A stretch of DNA of 64,000 nucleotides from Pseudonocardia sp. HH130629-09 (GTDB lineage Bacteria > Actinomycetota > Actinomycetes > Mycobacteriales > Pseudonocardiaceae). The stretch's first letter is position 1. Each line of letters starts with the position of its first letter. The DNA is taken from assembly GCF_001294645.1 (NCBI RefSeq), contig NZ_CP011868.1:4588001-4652000 (forward strand), given 5' to 3'. The position numbers and the translations under genes are program-made. Below are positions 45,699 through 53,953 of the stretch, one piece after another. Under the pieces are notes generated by a model. The model saw only the letters and a list, made by a program, of their open reading frames with translations. It did not search any database and was not told the DNA's origin.

Positions 45699-46556
45699 TC
45701 AGGAGGCCTTGTAGGCGGCGGCCATGTCCTCGCCGCCGTGGCCGCGCTCCGACGCCCGCAGCAGCCGGTCCCGCACCGCGGGCGCGACGTCGAGCCGGGT
45801 GCCCGAGGCCTGGGCCGCGGCGACGATCAGCCCCGCGTCCTTGGCCGCGTTGTCCACGGTGAAGCTGGGGGTGAAGTCGTCGTCGAGGATCGCCCTCGCC
45901 TTGTTCTGCAGGTAGGGCAGGTCCAGCGGGCCGCCGGCGACGGCGTCGAGGAAGGCCTGCGGGTCCACCCCGAGCCCCTGGGCGAGCGCGACGGACTCCC
46001 CGGTCGCGGCAGTGATGGCCAGCACCCAGCTGTTGGCGACGAGCTTGAGCCGGCTCGCCTGCGCGGACTCGCAGTCCTCGGCGACCCAGACGGTCTGCCG
46101 GCCAACGGCGTCGAACACCGGGTCGACGACCGGGCGCGCCGCGGGGTCGCCGGCGACGAACACGGTCAGCTGCCCGGCCTCGGCGGGCGCGCGGGTGCCG
46201 AGCACCGGCGCGTCGAGCAGGGTCAGGCCGTGGCGCTCGGCGATCGCACGGAGCCCGTCGAACGGCTCGACGCCGACGGTGGTGGTCTGCAGCCACACCT
46301 GGCCCGGCGCGAGACCGTCGGCGGCCTGCTCCAGGACGGCGGTGACGTCGTCGGCGTCGCCGAGCATCGTCACGATGACGTCGGCGCCGCGGACGGCGTC
46401 GGCCGGGTCGGTGTGCAGGGCCGCGCCCGCATCGGCGAGCGGCTGCGCCTTGGCCGCGGTCCGGTTCCAGACCCGCAGGTCCAGCCCGGCCGCGAGGATG
46501 TTGTGCCCCATCCCGGCGCCCATGATCCCGGTCCCCAGCAGTGCGACGGTCGTCAT
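45699..46556 (-). CDS. NAD(P)-dependent beta-hydroxyacid dehydrogenase
   Basis: A 285-residue oxidoreductase of the 3-hydroxyisobutyrate dehydrogenase / glyoxylate reductase family. The Rossmann motif is VALLGTGIMGAGMGHNILAA. The middle motif LDAPVLGTRAPAEAGQLTVF and the catalytic-Lys helix SRLKLVANSWVLAITAATGE near residue 170 follow. The second half is the all-helical domain with DLPYLQNKARAIL. The substrate cannot be read from the sequence. The start is the ATG at MTTVALLG. Confidence 0.9.
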   Translation of the reverse strand: MTTVALLGTGIMGAGMGHNILAAGLDLRVWNRTAAKAQPLADAGAALHTDPADAVRGADVIVTMLGDADDVTAVLEQAADGLAPGQVWLQTTTVGVEPFDGLRAIAERHGLTLLDAPVLGTRAPAEAGQLTVFVAGDPAARPVVDPVFDAVGRQTVWVAEDCESAQASRLKLVANSWVLAITAATGESVALAQGLGVDPQAFLDAVAGGPLDLPYLQNKARAILDDDFTPSFTVDNAAKDAGLIVAAAQASGTRLDVAPAVRDRLLRASERGHGGEDMAAAYKAS

Positions 46557-46629
46557 GGCGTCCACGGTAGTTCCGCGACGGTGGTCCCGCCGGGGTCACC
46601 GGCCCCGCGGAACCTGCTTCACTGGGGCA

Positions 46630-47316
46630 GTGGCCGACACGGGTGAGCCCGTCTTCTCCAACCGGACCGGGCGCCCGCCGGGCCGGATCATCACCGCGGT
46701 CTCCCGGTTCGTGCCCGGGATCCGCCGCGTGCAGCAGCAGATCGAGCCGTACGCGGCGCACTGGGAGGAACGCAACCGCACCGAGCTGTCCCGGACCGGC
46801 CCGCTCTGCGTCGTCCTCGGCGACTCGATGGCCCAGGGCATCGGCGCCTCGCACCCCGAGCGCGGGTGGGCCGGGCAGCTGATCGGGCGGCTGCCCGGGT
46901 GGCGACTGGTGAACCTGTCCCAGTACGGCGCCCGCGTCGACGACGTCCTCGACGCCCAGCTCCCCGTCGCCGAGGGACTGCACCCCGAGCTGCTGCTGTG
47001 CCTGGTCGGGTCCAACGACCTGATGCAGCCACGGCACCAGGACGGCGTCGGGCACCGGTACGCGGCACTGGTCGACCGGCTTCCTCCGGGCGCCTTCATC
47101 GGGAACCAACCGGGAACGTTCGCGGCGGCGCTGCAGGTCAACGGCCTGATCGACGACGCCGTGCGGCACCGTGGGCTTGTCCTGGCCGAGCTGCGGGACC
47201 CGCGGACCCGGCACTGGCGCGGCAAGCTGGCCTCCGACCGGTTCCACCCCAACGACCGCGGCTACGCCGCCATCGCCGAGGTGTTCTCCGAGGCACTGCG
47301 CCGGGCGGGTCGCTAG
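46630..47316 (+). CDS. SGNH/GDSL-family hydrolase
   Basis: A 228-residue esterase or lipase-like protein. Block I is VVLGDSMAQGIGAS with the nucleophile Ser, block III is LLCLVGSNDLMQ with the oxyanion Asn, and block V is SDRFHPNDRGYAAIAE with catalytic Asp and His. No signal peptide is present, so it is probably cytoplasmic. GTG start; the neighbour on the other strand begins 73 bases away. Substrate unknown. Confidence 0.9.
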   Translation: MADTGEPVFSNRTGRPPGRIITAVSRFVPGIRRVQQQIEPYAAHWEERNRTELSRTGPLCVVLGDSMAQGIGASHPERGWAGQLIGRLPGWRLVNLSQYGARVDDVLDAQLPVAEGLHPELLLCLVGSNDLMQPRHQDGVGHRYAALVDRLPPGAFIGNQPGTFAAALQVNGLIDDAVRHRGLVLAELRDPRTRHWRGKLASDRFHPNDRGYAAIAEVFSEALRRAGR

Positions 47317-47348
47317 GGACGGGTGCACCGATCTGGTTGGGTGTCCCG

Positions 47349-48155
47349 ATGGCGACCAGGAGACTGCCGCGCAAGATCTACGACGCCGAGCTCCTCCGCC
47401 TGCAGGGCGAGCTGCTGCAGATGCAGGAGTGGGTCCGGGCCTCGGGCGCACGGGTCGTCGTGGTCTTCGAGGGGCGCGACGCCGCCGGCAAGGGCGGTGC
47501 GATCCAGCGCGTCACCCAGTACCTCAACCCGCGGTTCGCGCGGATCGTCGCTCTGCCCGCTCCGACCGAGCGGCAGAAGGGGCAGTGGTACTTCCAGCGC
47601 TACGTCGAGCAGCTGCCCGCGGCCGGCGAGATCGTGCTGATGGACCGGTCCTGGTACAACCGCGCCGGCGTCGAGCGGGTGATGGGGTTCTGCACCGAGG
47701 CCGAGTACCGCCGCTTCCTGCGCCAGGCGCCGGTGTTCGAGAACATGCTCGTCGAGGACGGCATCCACCTGCGCAAGTACTGGTTCTCGGTCAGCGCCGA
47801 TGAGCAGGCGCGGCGGTTCGCCGAGCGTCTGGAGAACCCACTCAAGCAGTGGAAGCTCTCGCCGATGGACCTCGAGTCGATGACCCGGTGGGACGACTAC
47901 TCCCGCGCCCGCGACGACATGCTGATCCACACCGACACCGACCACGCGCCGTGGTGGATCGTCGAGGCCGAGGAGAAGCGCAACGCGCGGATCAACATGA
48001 TCCACCACCTGCTGGGCTCGATCCCCTGGGAGCCGGTGGAGCGACGGGTGCTGACCCTGCCGGACCGGGTGCCGTCGACGGGCTACGAGCGTCCGCCGCG
48101 CGAGGTGCAGCGCGACGTGCCCGACCACGCCGCGTCGCTGATCCGGGCCGGCTGA
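47349..48155 (+). CDS. ppk2: Polyphosphate kinase 2
   Basis: PPK2 transfers phosphate between polyphosphate and nucleotides. The Walker A-like loop is VVFEGRDAAGKGGAIQRVTQ near residue 40, Walker B and catalytic residues lie in EIVLMDRSWYNRAGVERVMG and the lid module is ERLENPLKQWKLSPMDLESM. At 268 residues it is a single-domain class I enzyme. ATG start, 32 bases after the SGNH hydrolase, so the two may be cotranscribed. Confidence 0.94.
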   Translation: MATRRLPRKIYDAELLRLQGELLQMQEWVRASGARVVVVFEGRDAAGKGGAIQRVTQYLNPRFARIVALPAPTERQKGQWYFQRYVEQLPAAGEIVLMDRSWYNRAGVERVMGFCTEAEYRRFLRQAPVFENMLVEDGIHLRKYWFSVSADEQARRFAERLENPLKQWKLSPMDLESMTRWDDYSRARDDMLIHTDTDHAPWWIVEAEEKRNARINMIHHLLGSIPWEPVERRVLTLPDRVPSTGYERPPREVQRDVPDHAASLIRAG

Positions 48156-48235
48156 TCCCGGACGGCCGATCCCGGTGGGCCGATCCCGGTCGACTGACCC
48201 CGGTCGACCGACCCCGGTCGGCTGATGTCGGTCAC
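48152..48235 (+). repeat. Six imperfect 14-bp tandem repeats after ppk2
   Basis: Units such as CGATCCCGGTGGGC, CTGACCCCGGTCGA and CCGACCCCGGTCGG follow each other from the ppk2 stop codon. The consensus is CYGAYCCCGGTCGR, with the first unit one base longer. The array separates ppk2 from the reductase gene and may vary in copy number. Confidence 0.75.
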
Positions 48236-48322
48236 AGTCACCCGGTTGGTACGGGCGGTACCGGATACCGTCCCGCGGAGCGACGGCGCGGCACGGACGC
48301 CGCGCGGAAGGGCGGTGCCGGG

Positions 48323-49417
48323 ATGGGTGTCGTGCTGTTCACCGGGTTCCCCGGTTTCCTCGGGTCGGCCCTGCTGCCGCGGACACTGCGCCGCGCGCCG
48401 GACTCGCGCGCGGTCGCCCTGGTGCAGGCCAAGTTCCTGGACCAGGCCCGCACGACCCTGGCGCGGATCGAGCGCGAGGCGCCGGAGATCGCCGGGCGCA
48501 CCGACCTCGTCGTCGGGGACATCACCGTCGACGGGCTGGGGCTGGAGCAGGCCGAACGGGAGAGACTGCTCGGTGGGCCGCTGGAGATCTTCCACCTGGC
48601 CGCGGTCTACGACCTCTCGGTGCCGGCGGACGTCGCGTGGTCGGTGAACGTCGAGGGCACCCGGCACGTCGTGCGGTTCGCCGAGGCCGCCTCGGAGCTG
48701 GTCCGGCTGCAGTACGTGTCGACCTGCTACGTCTCGGGCCGCTACGACGGCATCTTCTCCGAGACCGACCTGGAGCTCGGCCAGCCCTTCGCCAACCACT
48801 ACGACCACACCAAGCACGAGGCCGAGCGGGTCGTGGTCAAGGCCCGCGACGCCGGCCTGCCGGTGTCGATCTACCGGCCGTCGGTCGTCGTCGGGGACTC
48901 GGTCACCGGGGCGACGCAGAAGTTCGACGGCCCGTACTACCTGCTGCAGCTGATGGCCCGGCAGGGCCGGACCGCGTTCGTGCCGCTCCCCCGGGCTGCA
49001 TCCCGGACCCGGTTCAACCTGGTGCCCTCGGACTACGTCGTCGACGGGATCGCCGCGCTGGCCGGGCACGGTCCGGCGGTGAACCGGACGTTCGCGCTGG
49101 CCCAGCCGGCCCCGCCGACGGTGACCGAGATGTGTGAGGTGTTCGCCGACCGGCTCGGCAACCAGCTGCGCGTGGTGCCGATGCCGGTCGGGCTCGCCGC
49201 GTTCTCCATCGACCACGTGCCCGGCGTCGGACGACTGTTCAAGGTCCCCTCCAGCACGCTGGAGTACCTGACCCACCCGTCGCACTACGACACCGACGCG
49301 ACCACCGCGATGCTGGGCCCGCTGGGCGTGCACTGCCCGCCCTTCGAGGAGCACGTCGACGCGATGGTCCGCTTCTTCCGGACGAATCCGCAGGTCGGAA
49401 CGGCTGCGATGGTCTGA
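48323..49417 (+). CDS. SDR-family reductase (male-sterility / thioester-reductase-like)
   Basis: A 364-residue extended short-chain reductase. The dinucleotide loop is VVLFTGFPGFLGSALLP at the N-terminus, the catalytic Ser-Tyr-Lys triad is suggested by YVSTCYVSGRYD and NHYDHTKHEAERVVVK, and IYRPSVVVGDSVTGATQKFD follows. Such proteins reduce carrier- or CoA-bound acyl groups or modify sugars. It is the first gene of the block that leads into the GTP-derived pathway cluster, though membership is uncertain. Confidence 0.85.
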   Translation: MGVVLFTGFPGFLGSALLPRTLRRAPDSRAVALVQAKFLDQARTTLARIEREAPEIAGRTDLVVGDITVDGLGLEQAERERLLGGPLEIFHLAAVYDLSVPADVAWSVNVEGTRHVVRFAEAASELVRLQYVSTCYVSGRYDGIFSETDLELGQPFANHYDHTKHEAERVVVKARDAGLPVSIYRPSVVVGDSVTGATQKFDGPYYLLQLMARQGRTAFVPLPRAASRTRFNLVPSDYVVDGIAALAGHGPAVNRTFALAQPAPPTVTEMCEVFADRLGNQLRVVPMPVGLAAFSIDHVPGVGRLFKVPSSTLEYLTHPSHYDTDATTAMLGPLGVHCPPFEEHVDAMVRFFRTNPQVGTAAMV

Positions 49418-49442
49418 CGCACGGAGGTCTACCGTCTCCGGC

Positions 49443-50000
49443 GTGGCCATCGAGCGGAACGACGTGCTCCTCGCGGCCGCGACCGTGCTCGTGCAGAACC
49501 CGGCCGCGTCGATGTCGGAGATCGCGACCGGCGCCGGCATCAGCCGGGCGACCCTGCACCGGCTCGTCGACGGGCGGGAGGCCCTGATCGAGGAGCTCAG
49601 CGAGATGGGCGTGGAGCGCGGGAGCGCCGCGATCCGGGAGGCCCGCACCGGCGAGGGCGACCCGATCGAGGCGGTGCGCCGGGTCATCGTCGGCCTGCTG
49701 CCGTCGGTGGACCTGTGGGTGCTCGCCGAGCGCACCCAGTCCAGCGACGAGGTGCTGGACCGCTACGCCGAGATGGACACCCTGCTCGTCGAGCTGTTCC
49801 GGCGCGGGCAGCGCAGCGGGGTCTTCTGCGTGACCCAGTCCGCGACGTGGATGACCGACGCGCTCTATGCACTGCTGACCCGGGCCGTGCTCGCCGCCCA
49901 CGACGGCAGGCTCGCGCGCCAGGAGATCGTCGGGGTGACCGAGCGCACGCTGCTCACCGGCGTCGTGGAGACCGCCGACCGCAGCCCGGCCACACCCTGA
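49443..50000 (+). CDS. TetR-family transcriptional regulator
   Basis: A 185-residue regulator. Its helix-turn-helix is ASMSEIATGAGISRATLHRL (about 22-42), and the all-helical C-terminal domain contains TDALYALLTRAVLAAHDGR. GTG start 25 bases after the reductase gene. It might control the adjacent reductase or FkbM genes. No operator could be recognised. Confidence 0.82.
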   Translation: MAIERNDVLLAAATVLVQNPAASMSEIATGAGISRATLHRLVDGREALIEELSEMGVERGSAAIREARTGEGDPIEAVRRVIVGLLPSVDLWVLAERTQSSDEVLDRYAEMDTLLVELFRRGQRSGVFCVTQSATWMTDALYALLTRAVLAAHDGRLARQEIVGVTERTLLTGVVETADRSPATP

Positions 50001-50045
50001 CCGTCGAGGTCCGTTTCCTGCCCGTTCGTCCACTACGCTCGGGGT

Positions 50046-50798
50046 GTGCTCACCCGCGCCTCCGGCATCGCCCGCTCGCTCGCGACCTACCACGGGATCC
50101 CGGGCCGGCAGCGCCGGATGCGACGCTTCTACTCCGCGTTCCTCGGCCCCGGAGACCTCGCCTTCGACGTCGGCGCGCACGCCGGCAACCGGGTCCGCGC
50201 GTGGCGCGCCCTGGGTGCGCGGGTGGTCGCCGTCGAGCCGCAGCCGGACTTCACCCGGCTGCTGCGGCTGTTCTTCGGCCGCGACGACGCCGTGACCGTC
50301 CTGCCGGTGGCGCTCGGCGCCGCCGAGGGCACCGCCCGGCTCGGCGTCTCCAGCGCCACCCCCACCGTCTCGACGCTGTCCCAGCGCTGGCGCGACACCG
50401 TCGCCGACGACGCCGGGTTCGCCCGCGTCCACTGGGACTCCTCGATCGAGGTGCCGGTCAGCACCCTGGACGCGCAGATCGCCGAGCACGGCGTCCCGGC
50501 CTTCTGCAAGATCGACGTCGAGGGCTTCGAGGCCGACGTCCTCGACGGGCTGTCCCGTCCGCTGCCCGCGCTGTCGGTGGAGTACCTGCCCGCCGCGCAC
50601 GATGCGACGCTGGAGTCGCTCGCCCGCATCGAGGCCCTCGGGAACTACGTCTACCGCTACTCCCCCGTCGAGACGATGACCTGGGACACCTCGGCCGGGG
50701 ACCGCTGGGTCGACGCCACCGAGCTGTGCGCCCTGCTCGACCGGCGGCGCCCGCTGGGCCGCTCGGGCGACGTCTACGCCCGCCACCTGCCCGCCTGA
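50046..50798 (+). CDS. FkbM-family methyltransferase
   Basis: A 250-residue SAM-dependent methyltransferase. Motif I is LAFDVGAHAGNRVRAWRAL near residue 38, motif II is VVAVEPQPDFTRLLRLFF and the FkbM hallmark CKIDVEGFEADVLDGL is near residue 158. FkbM enzymes O-methylate polyketides and sugars. It precedes the phosphotransferase-sulfatase fusion by 49 bases and is likely in the same transcription unit. Confidence 0.88.
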   Translation: MLTRASGIARSLATYHGIPGRQRRMRRFYSAFLGPGDLAFDVGAHAGNRVRAWRALGARVVAVEPQPDFTRLLRLFFGRDDAVTVLPVALGAAEGTARLGVSSATPTVSTLSQRWRDTVADDAGFARVHWDSSIEVPVSTLDAQIAEHGVPAFCKIDVEGFEADVLDGLSRPLPALSVEYLPAAHDATLESLARIEALGNYVYRYSPVETMTWDTSAGDRWVDATELCALLDRRRPLGRSGDVYARHLPA

Positions 50799-50847
50799 CC
50801 GCACCGCCGGGCGGATCACCGGACAAGTCGGGCATGCTGGACTCCTG

Positions 50848-53187
50848 ATGCTCCGGAAGTCCAGCGGCCCCGCCGCCTCCGCCCCCGTCGCCCTCCAGGT
50901 CGTGGCGGGCGCGGCGCTGCTCGCGGCCGTCCTCGCCGTGCTCGTGCCGACGACCGGAGCCGGGGCCCTGCGGGTCACCGGCGCGGCCGTCACCGGCGCC
51001 CTCGGCGCCGCGATGCTGCTGCGGGCCGCGCGCCGCGCCGGGGAGCGCACACTCGGTCCGGCCGGCGTGGTGACCCTGGCCCGCGGCGCGCTCGCCGTGG
51101 CCGTCGTTTCGCTGGTCGGTCTGGAGGGCGCCGGGACCGTCGCGCTCGTGACGCTCACCGCCGTCGCGCTCGTCCTCGACGGCGTCGACGGCCCGATCGC
51201 GCGCCGCACCGGCACGGTGACCGCGCTGGGCGCCCGGTTCGACATGGAGACAGACGCGTTCCTGCTGATGGTGTTGTCGACACACGTCGCCGCGACGACC
51301 GGGCACTGGTGGGTCACCGCGCTGGGCCTGCTGCGCTATGCGTTCGTCGCCGCCGGGCGGGTCGCGCCGTGGCTGCGCGGCGAGCTCCCGCCCCGCTACT
51401 CGGCGAAGGTCGTCGCCGCCCTGCAGGGGGTCGTGCTGGTCGTGACCGCGGCCGGGGTACTGCCCGTCTCCGCCGCGCTCGTCGCGGTCGGGGTGGCGCT
51501 GGCCGCGCTGGTGTGGTCGTTCGGCGTCTCGGTGGTGCAGCTCTGGCGGGCGGCCGACCGGCACCCGTTCCACACCCGCCGGGCCGCGGCGGCGCTGTTC
51601 ACCACGCTGTGCGCCGCGCTCGTCGGAGTGATCCTGGTGCTGCCCGCCGACCCGGTCGCCCTCGACCCGGCCGGGCTGCTGCGGCTGCCGATCGAGGCGG
51701 TGCTCGGCGCCGCGGTGCTCGCCCTGCTGCCCGGACGGGCCCGGTGGGTCGCCGCCGCCCTCGCGGGGACGCTGCTCGCCGCCGTCGGGCTGCTCAAGCT
51801 CGCCGACATCGGGTTCCTCACCTTCCAGGGCCGCCGCTTCGACGCCGTGTCCGACTGGTCGCTGCTCGGCAACGCGCACGACTTCCTGCGCGGCACCGCC
51901 GGGGCGGCGGGGACCGTGGTCGTGGTGCTCGCCGGCGTCGTCGCGGTGGGGCTGGTGGCGGGCACGGCCGGCGCGGTCGTCCGGCTCGGGCGGCTCGCAG
52001 CCCGGCACCGACGGGCCACCGTCGGCGTCGCCGCACTGCTGGCCACCGCCTGGCTGGTCGTCGGCACGGTCGCCGACGCCCGGCTCGTCGCCGGGGTGCC
52101 GGTGGCTGCCGCCGACGGCGTCGCCGAGGTCGCGCACCGCGCCCAGCAGGTCCCGGAGACGCTGCGGGAGCGCCGCGAGCTCACCGAGAGCCTCGCCCGC
52201 GACGGCTGGGACGGCGCCCCGCCCGACGCGCTGCTGTCCGCGCTGCGCGGCAAGGACGTCGTGATCACCTTCGTGGAGAGCTACGGCCGCAACGCCCAGC
52301 ACGCTCCCGAGATGGCGCCGCGGATCCGGCCGGTGCTCACCGAGGCCGACGCCCGCCTCACCGCGGCCGGGTACGGCGCGCGCAGCGGCGTGCTCACCGC
52401 ACCGATCAACGGCGGCGGCAGCTGGCTCGCCCACGCGACGCTGTTCTCCGGGCTCTCCATCGCCGACCAGGGCGCCCACGACCGGCTCACCGCGTCCGAC
52501 CGGCTCACGCTCCCGCGCGCGTTCCGCGACGCCGGGTGGGAGACCGCCGTCGTCACCCCGGCGACGACGCGGGAGTGGCCCGAGGCCGCGTTCTTCGGTC
52601 ACCAGCGGGTGTACGCCGGCGACGACCTCGGCTACGCGGGCCCGCCGTTCAGCTGGTCCCCGATGCCCGACCAGTACACCCTCGACGCGTTCTCCCGGCT
52701 CGAGCTCGACCGCCCCGACCGGGGGCCGCTCCTCGGCACCGTGGTCCTGACCTCCAGCCACGCGCCGTGGTCGCCGGTGCCGCCGCTGCTGGACCCGGCG
52801 GGGATCGGCGACGGTGCCGTGTACGGCCCCTACGCCGGCGGCCAGCAGTCCTACGACACGATCTTCTCCCTCGACCGGGAGACGCTGCGCGGGGACTACC
52901 TCACCTCGCTGGAGTACGCGCTGCGCAGCGCCACCGGCTGGGTCGCCGATCGTCCCGGGAGCGACCGGGACCTCGTGGTGCTGCTGCTGGGCGACCACGA
53001 GCCCGGCGCGACGGTGTCCGGGCCCGGCGCGGGCTCCGACGTCCCGATCTCGGTGATCACCCGCGACACGGAGGTGCTCGACCGGATCGACGACTGGGGC
53101 TGGACGCCCGGGCTGCTCCCGCCGCCGGACGCGCCGCCGTGGCCGATGGCCGAGTTCCGGGACCGGATCCTGGCCGCGTTCTCCTGA
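50848..53187 (+). CDS. Fusion of CDP-alcohol phosphatidyltransferase and sulfatase/phosphatase-like domains
   Basis: A 779-residue membrane protein. Residues about 70-230 form a CDP-alcohol phosphotransferase with the diagnostic motif spread over DGVDGPIARRTG and ALGARFDMETD (DG-AR-G-D-D pattern). Further hydrophobic segments (about 245-420) lead to an extracytoplasmic alkaline-phosphatase-superfamily domain: VVITFVESYGRNAQHAPEM, INGGGSWLAHATLFSG with a candidate Ser nucleophile, VVLTSSHAPW and LLLGDHEPG. The two activities could make a phosphoalcohol lipid and then cleave or transfer its head group. Start ATG. This architecture is uncommon to my knowledge. Confidence 0.85.
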   Translation: MLRKSSGPAASAPVALQVVAGAALLAAVLAVLVPTTGAGALRVTGAAVTGALGAAMLLRAARRAGERTLGPAGVVTLARGALAVAVVSLVGLEGAGTVALVTLTAVALVLDGVDGPIARRTGTVTALGARFDMETDAFLLMVLSTHVAATTGHWWVTALGLLRYAFVAAGRVAPWLRGELPPRYSAKVVAALQGVVLVVTAAGVLPVSAALVAVGVALAALVWSFGVSVVQLWRAADRHPFHTRRAAAALFTTLCAALVGVILVLPADPVALDPAGLLRLPIEAVLGAAVLALLPGRARWVAAALAGTLLAAVGLLKLADIGFLTFQGRRFDAVSDWSLLGNAHDFLRGTAGAAGTVVVVLAGVVAVGLVAGTAGAVVRLGRLAARHRRATVGVAALLATAWLVVGTVADARLVAGVPVAAADGVAEVAHRAQQVPETLRERRELTESLARDGWDGAPPDALLSALRGKDVVITFVESYGRNAQHAPEMAPRIRPVLTEADARLTAAGYGARSGVLTAPINGGGSWLAHATLFSGLSIADQGAHDRLTASDRLTLPRAFRDAGWETAVVTPATTREWPEAAFFGHQRVYAGDDLGYAGPPFSWSPMPDQYTLDAFSRLELDRPDRGPLLGTVVLTSSHAPWSPVPPLLDPAGIGDGAVYGPYAGGQQSYDTIFSLDRETLRGDYLTSLEYALRSATGWVADRPGSDRDLVVLLLGDHEPGATVSGPGAGSDVPISVITRDTEVLDRIDDWGWTPGLLPPPDAPPWPMAEFRDRILAAFS

Positions 53188-53197
53188 CCGTTCAGGA
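53182..53197. terminator. Short hairpin containing both convergent stop codons
   Basis: TCCTGA (53182-53187) and TCAGGA (53192-53197) pair around CCGT. The two TGA stops of the convergent fusion and reductase genes lie within the arms. It is short, so a weak terminator at best. Confidence 0.4.
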
Positions 53198-53860
53198 CGC
53201 GCGGTAGCGCAGCAGCACCAGGTCGCCCATCGGGCGGGCCTCGACCAGCGCCATGCTGCGCCGCGGGCACTGCGGGAAACGGCCGTCGTGCACGAAGCGC
53301 GGGGCGCGGGCGTCACCGACGAAGAACGGCGCGACGACCACGTGCAGCTCGTCGACCAGCCCGGCGGTGAGGAACGCGGTGTGCACACCGCCCCCGCCCT
53401 CGACCAGCAGCCGTCGCACGCCGCGGGCGGCCAGGTCGTCGAGCACCGCGCAGGGGTCCGGCGGGTCCCCGGCGCCGACGACCTCGGCGGCGTCGCCGAG
53501 CCGGGCGCGCAGCGCGGGCACGGCCGGGGCCGCGGTGAACACCAGCGGCGCCTCCCCGCCCGCGAACACCCGCGCCGACGGGTCCAGCGAGGCCCCGGTG
53601 GTCAGCACGACCCGCCGCGGCGACGGTGGGCGGCCGTCGGCGACCCGCCCGGCGCGACGCTCCGCGCTGCGCACCAGCAGGCGCGGATCGTCGGCGCGGA
53701 CGGTGCCCGCTCCGACCAGGATCGCGTCGACCCCGGCGCGCACGGCGTCCACACGGTCGAGGTCGTCGGTGTCGGAGAGCACCAGCGTGTCGGGGCCGGC
53801 GTCGTCGATGTAGCCGTCCAGCGACATCGCGACCGACGCCAGTACGTGCGGGCGGTCCAC
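53192..53860 (-). CDS. RibD C-terminal-domain reductase (dihydrofolate-reductase-like fold)
   Basis: A 222-residue reductase of PF01872 type. HVLASVAMSLDGYIDD opens it, AILVGAGTVRADDPRLLVRS near residue 48 is the NADPH-site landmark, and VRRLLVEGGGGVHTAFLTAG near 150 is the second signature. Family members reduce the ribosyl side chain of GTP-derived pyrimidinones, as in riboflavin synthesis. There is no deaminase domain, so it would act like stand-alone archaeal-type reductases. It is near a GTP cyclohydrolase II, which supports this role. GTG start, divergent from the dehydrogenase. Confidence 0.88.
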   Translation of the reverse strand: MDRPHVLASVAMSLDGYIDDAGPDTLVLSDTDDLDRVDAVRAGVDAILVGAGTVRADDPRLLVRSAERRAGRVADGRPPSPRRVVLTTGASLDPSARVFAGGEAPLVFTAAPAVPALRARLGDAAEVVGAGDPPDPCAVLDDLAARGVRRLLVEGGGGVHTAFLTAGLVDELHVVVAPFFVGDARAPRFVHDGRFPQCPRRSMALVEARPMGDLVLLRYRAS

Positions 53861-53953
53861 TCAGATCACCTCCGCGCACCGGACCGACGCCCGATACGTC
53901 CGGATACTGTCGGGGCCGTCGGCGCGCCGCGCGCCGGGATCGGGGACGGCGCA

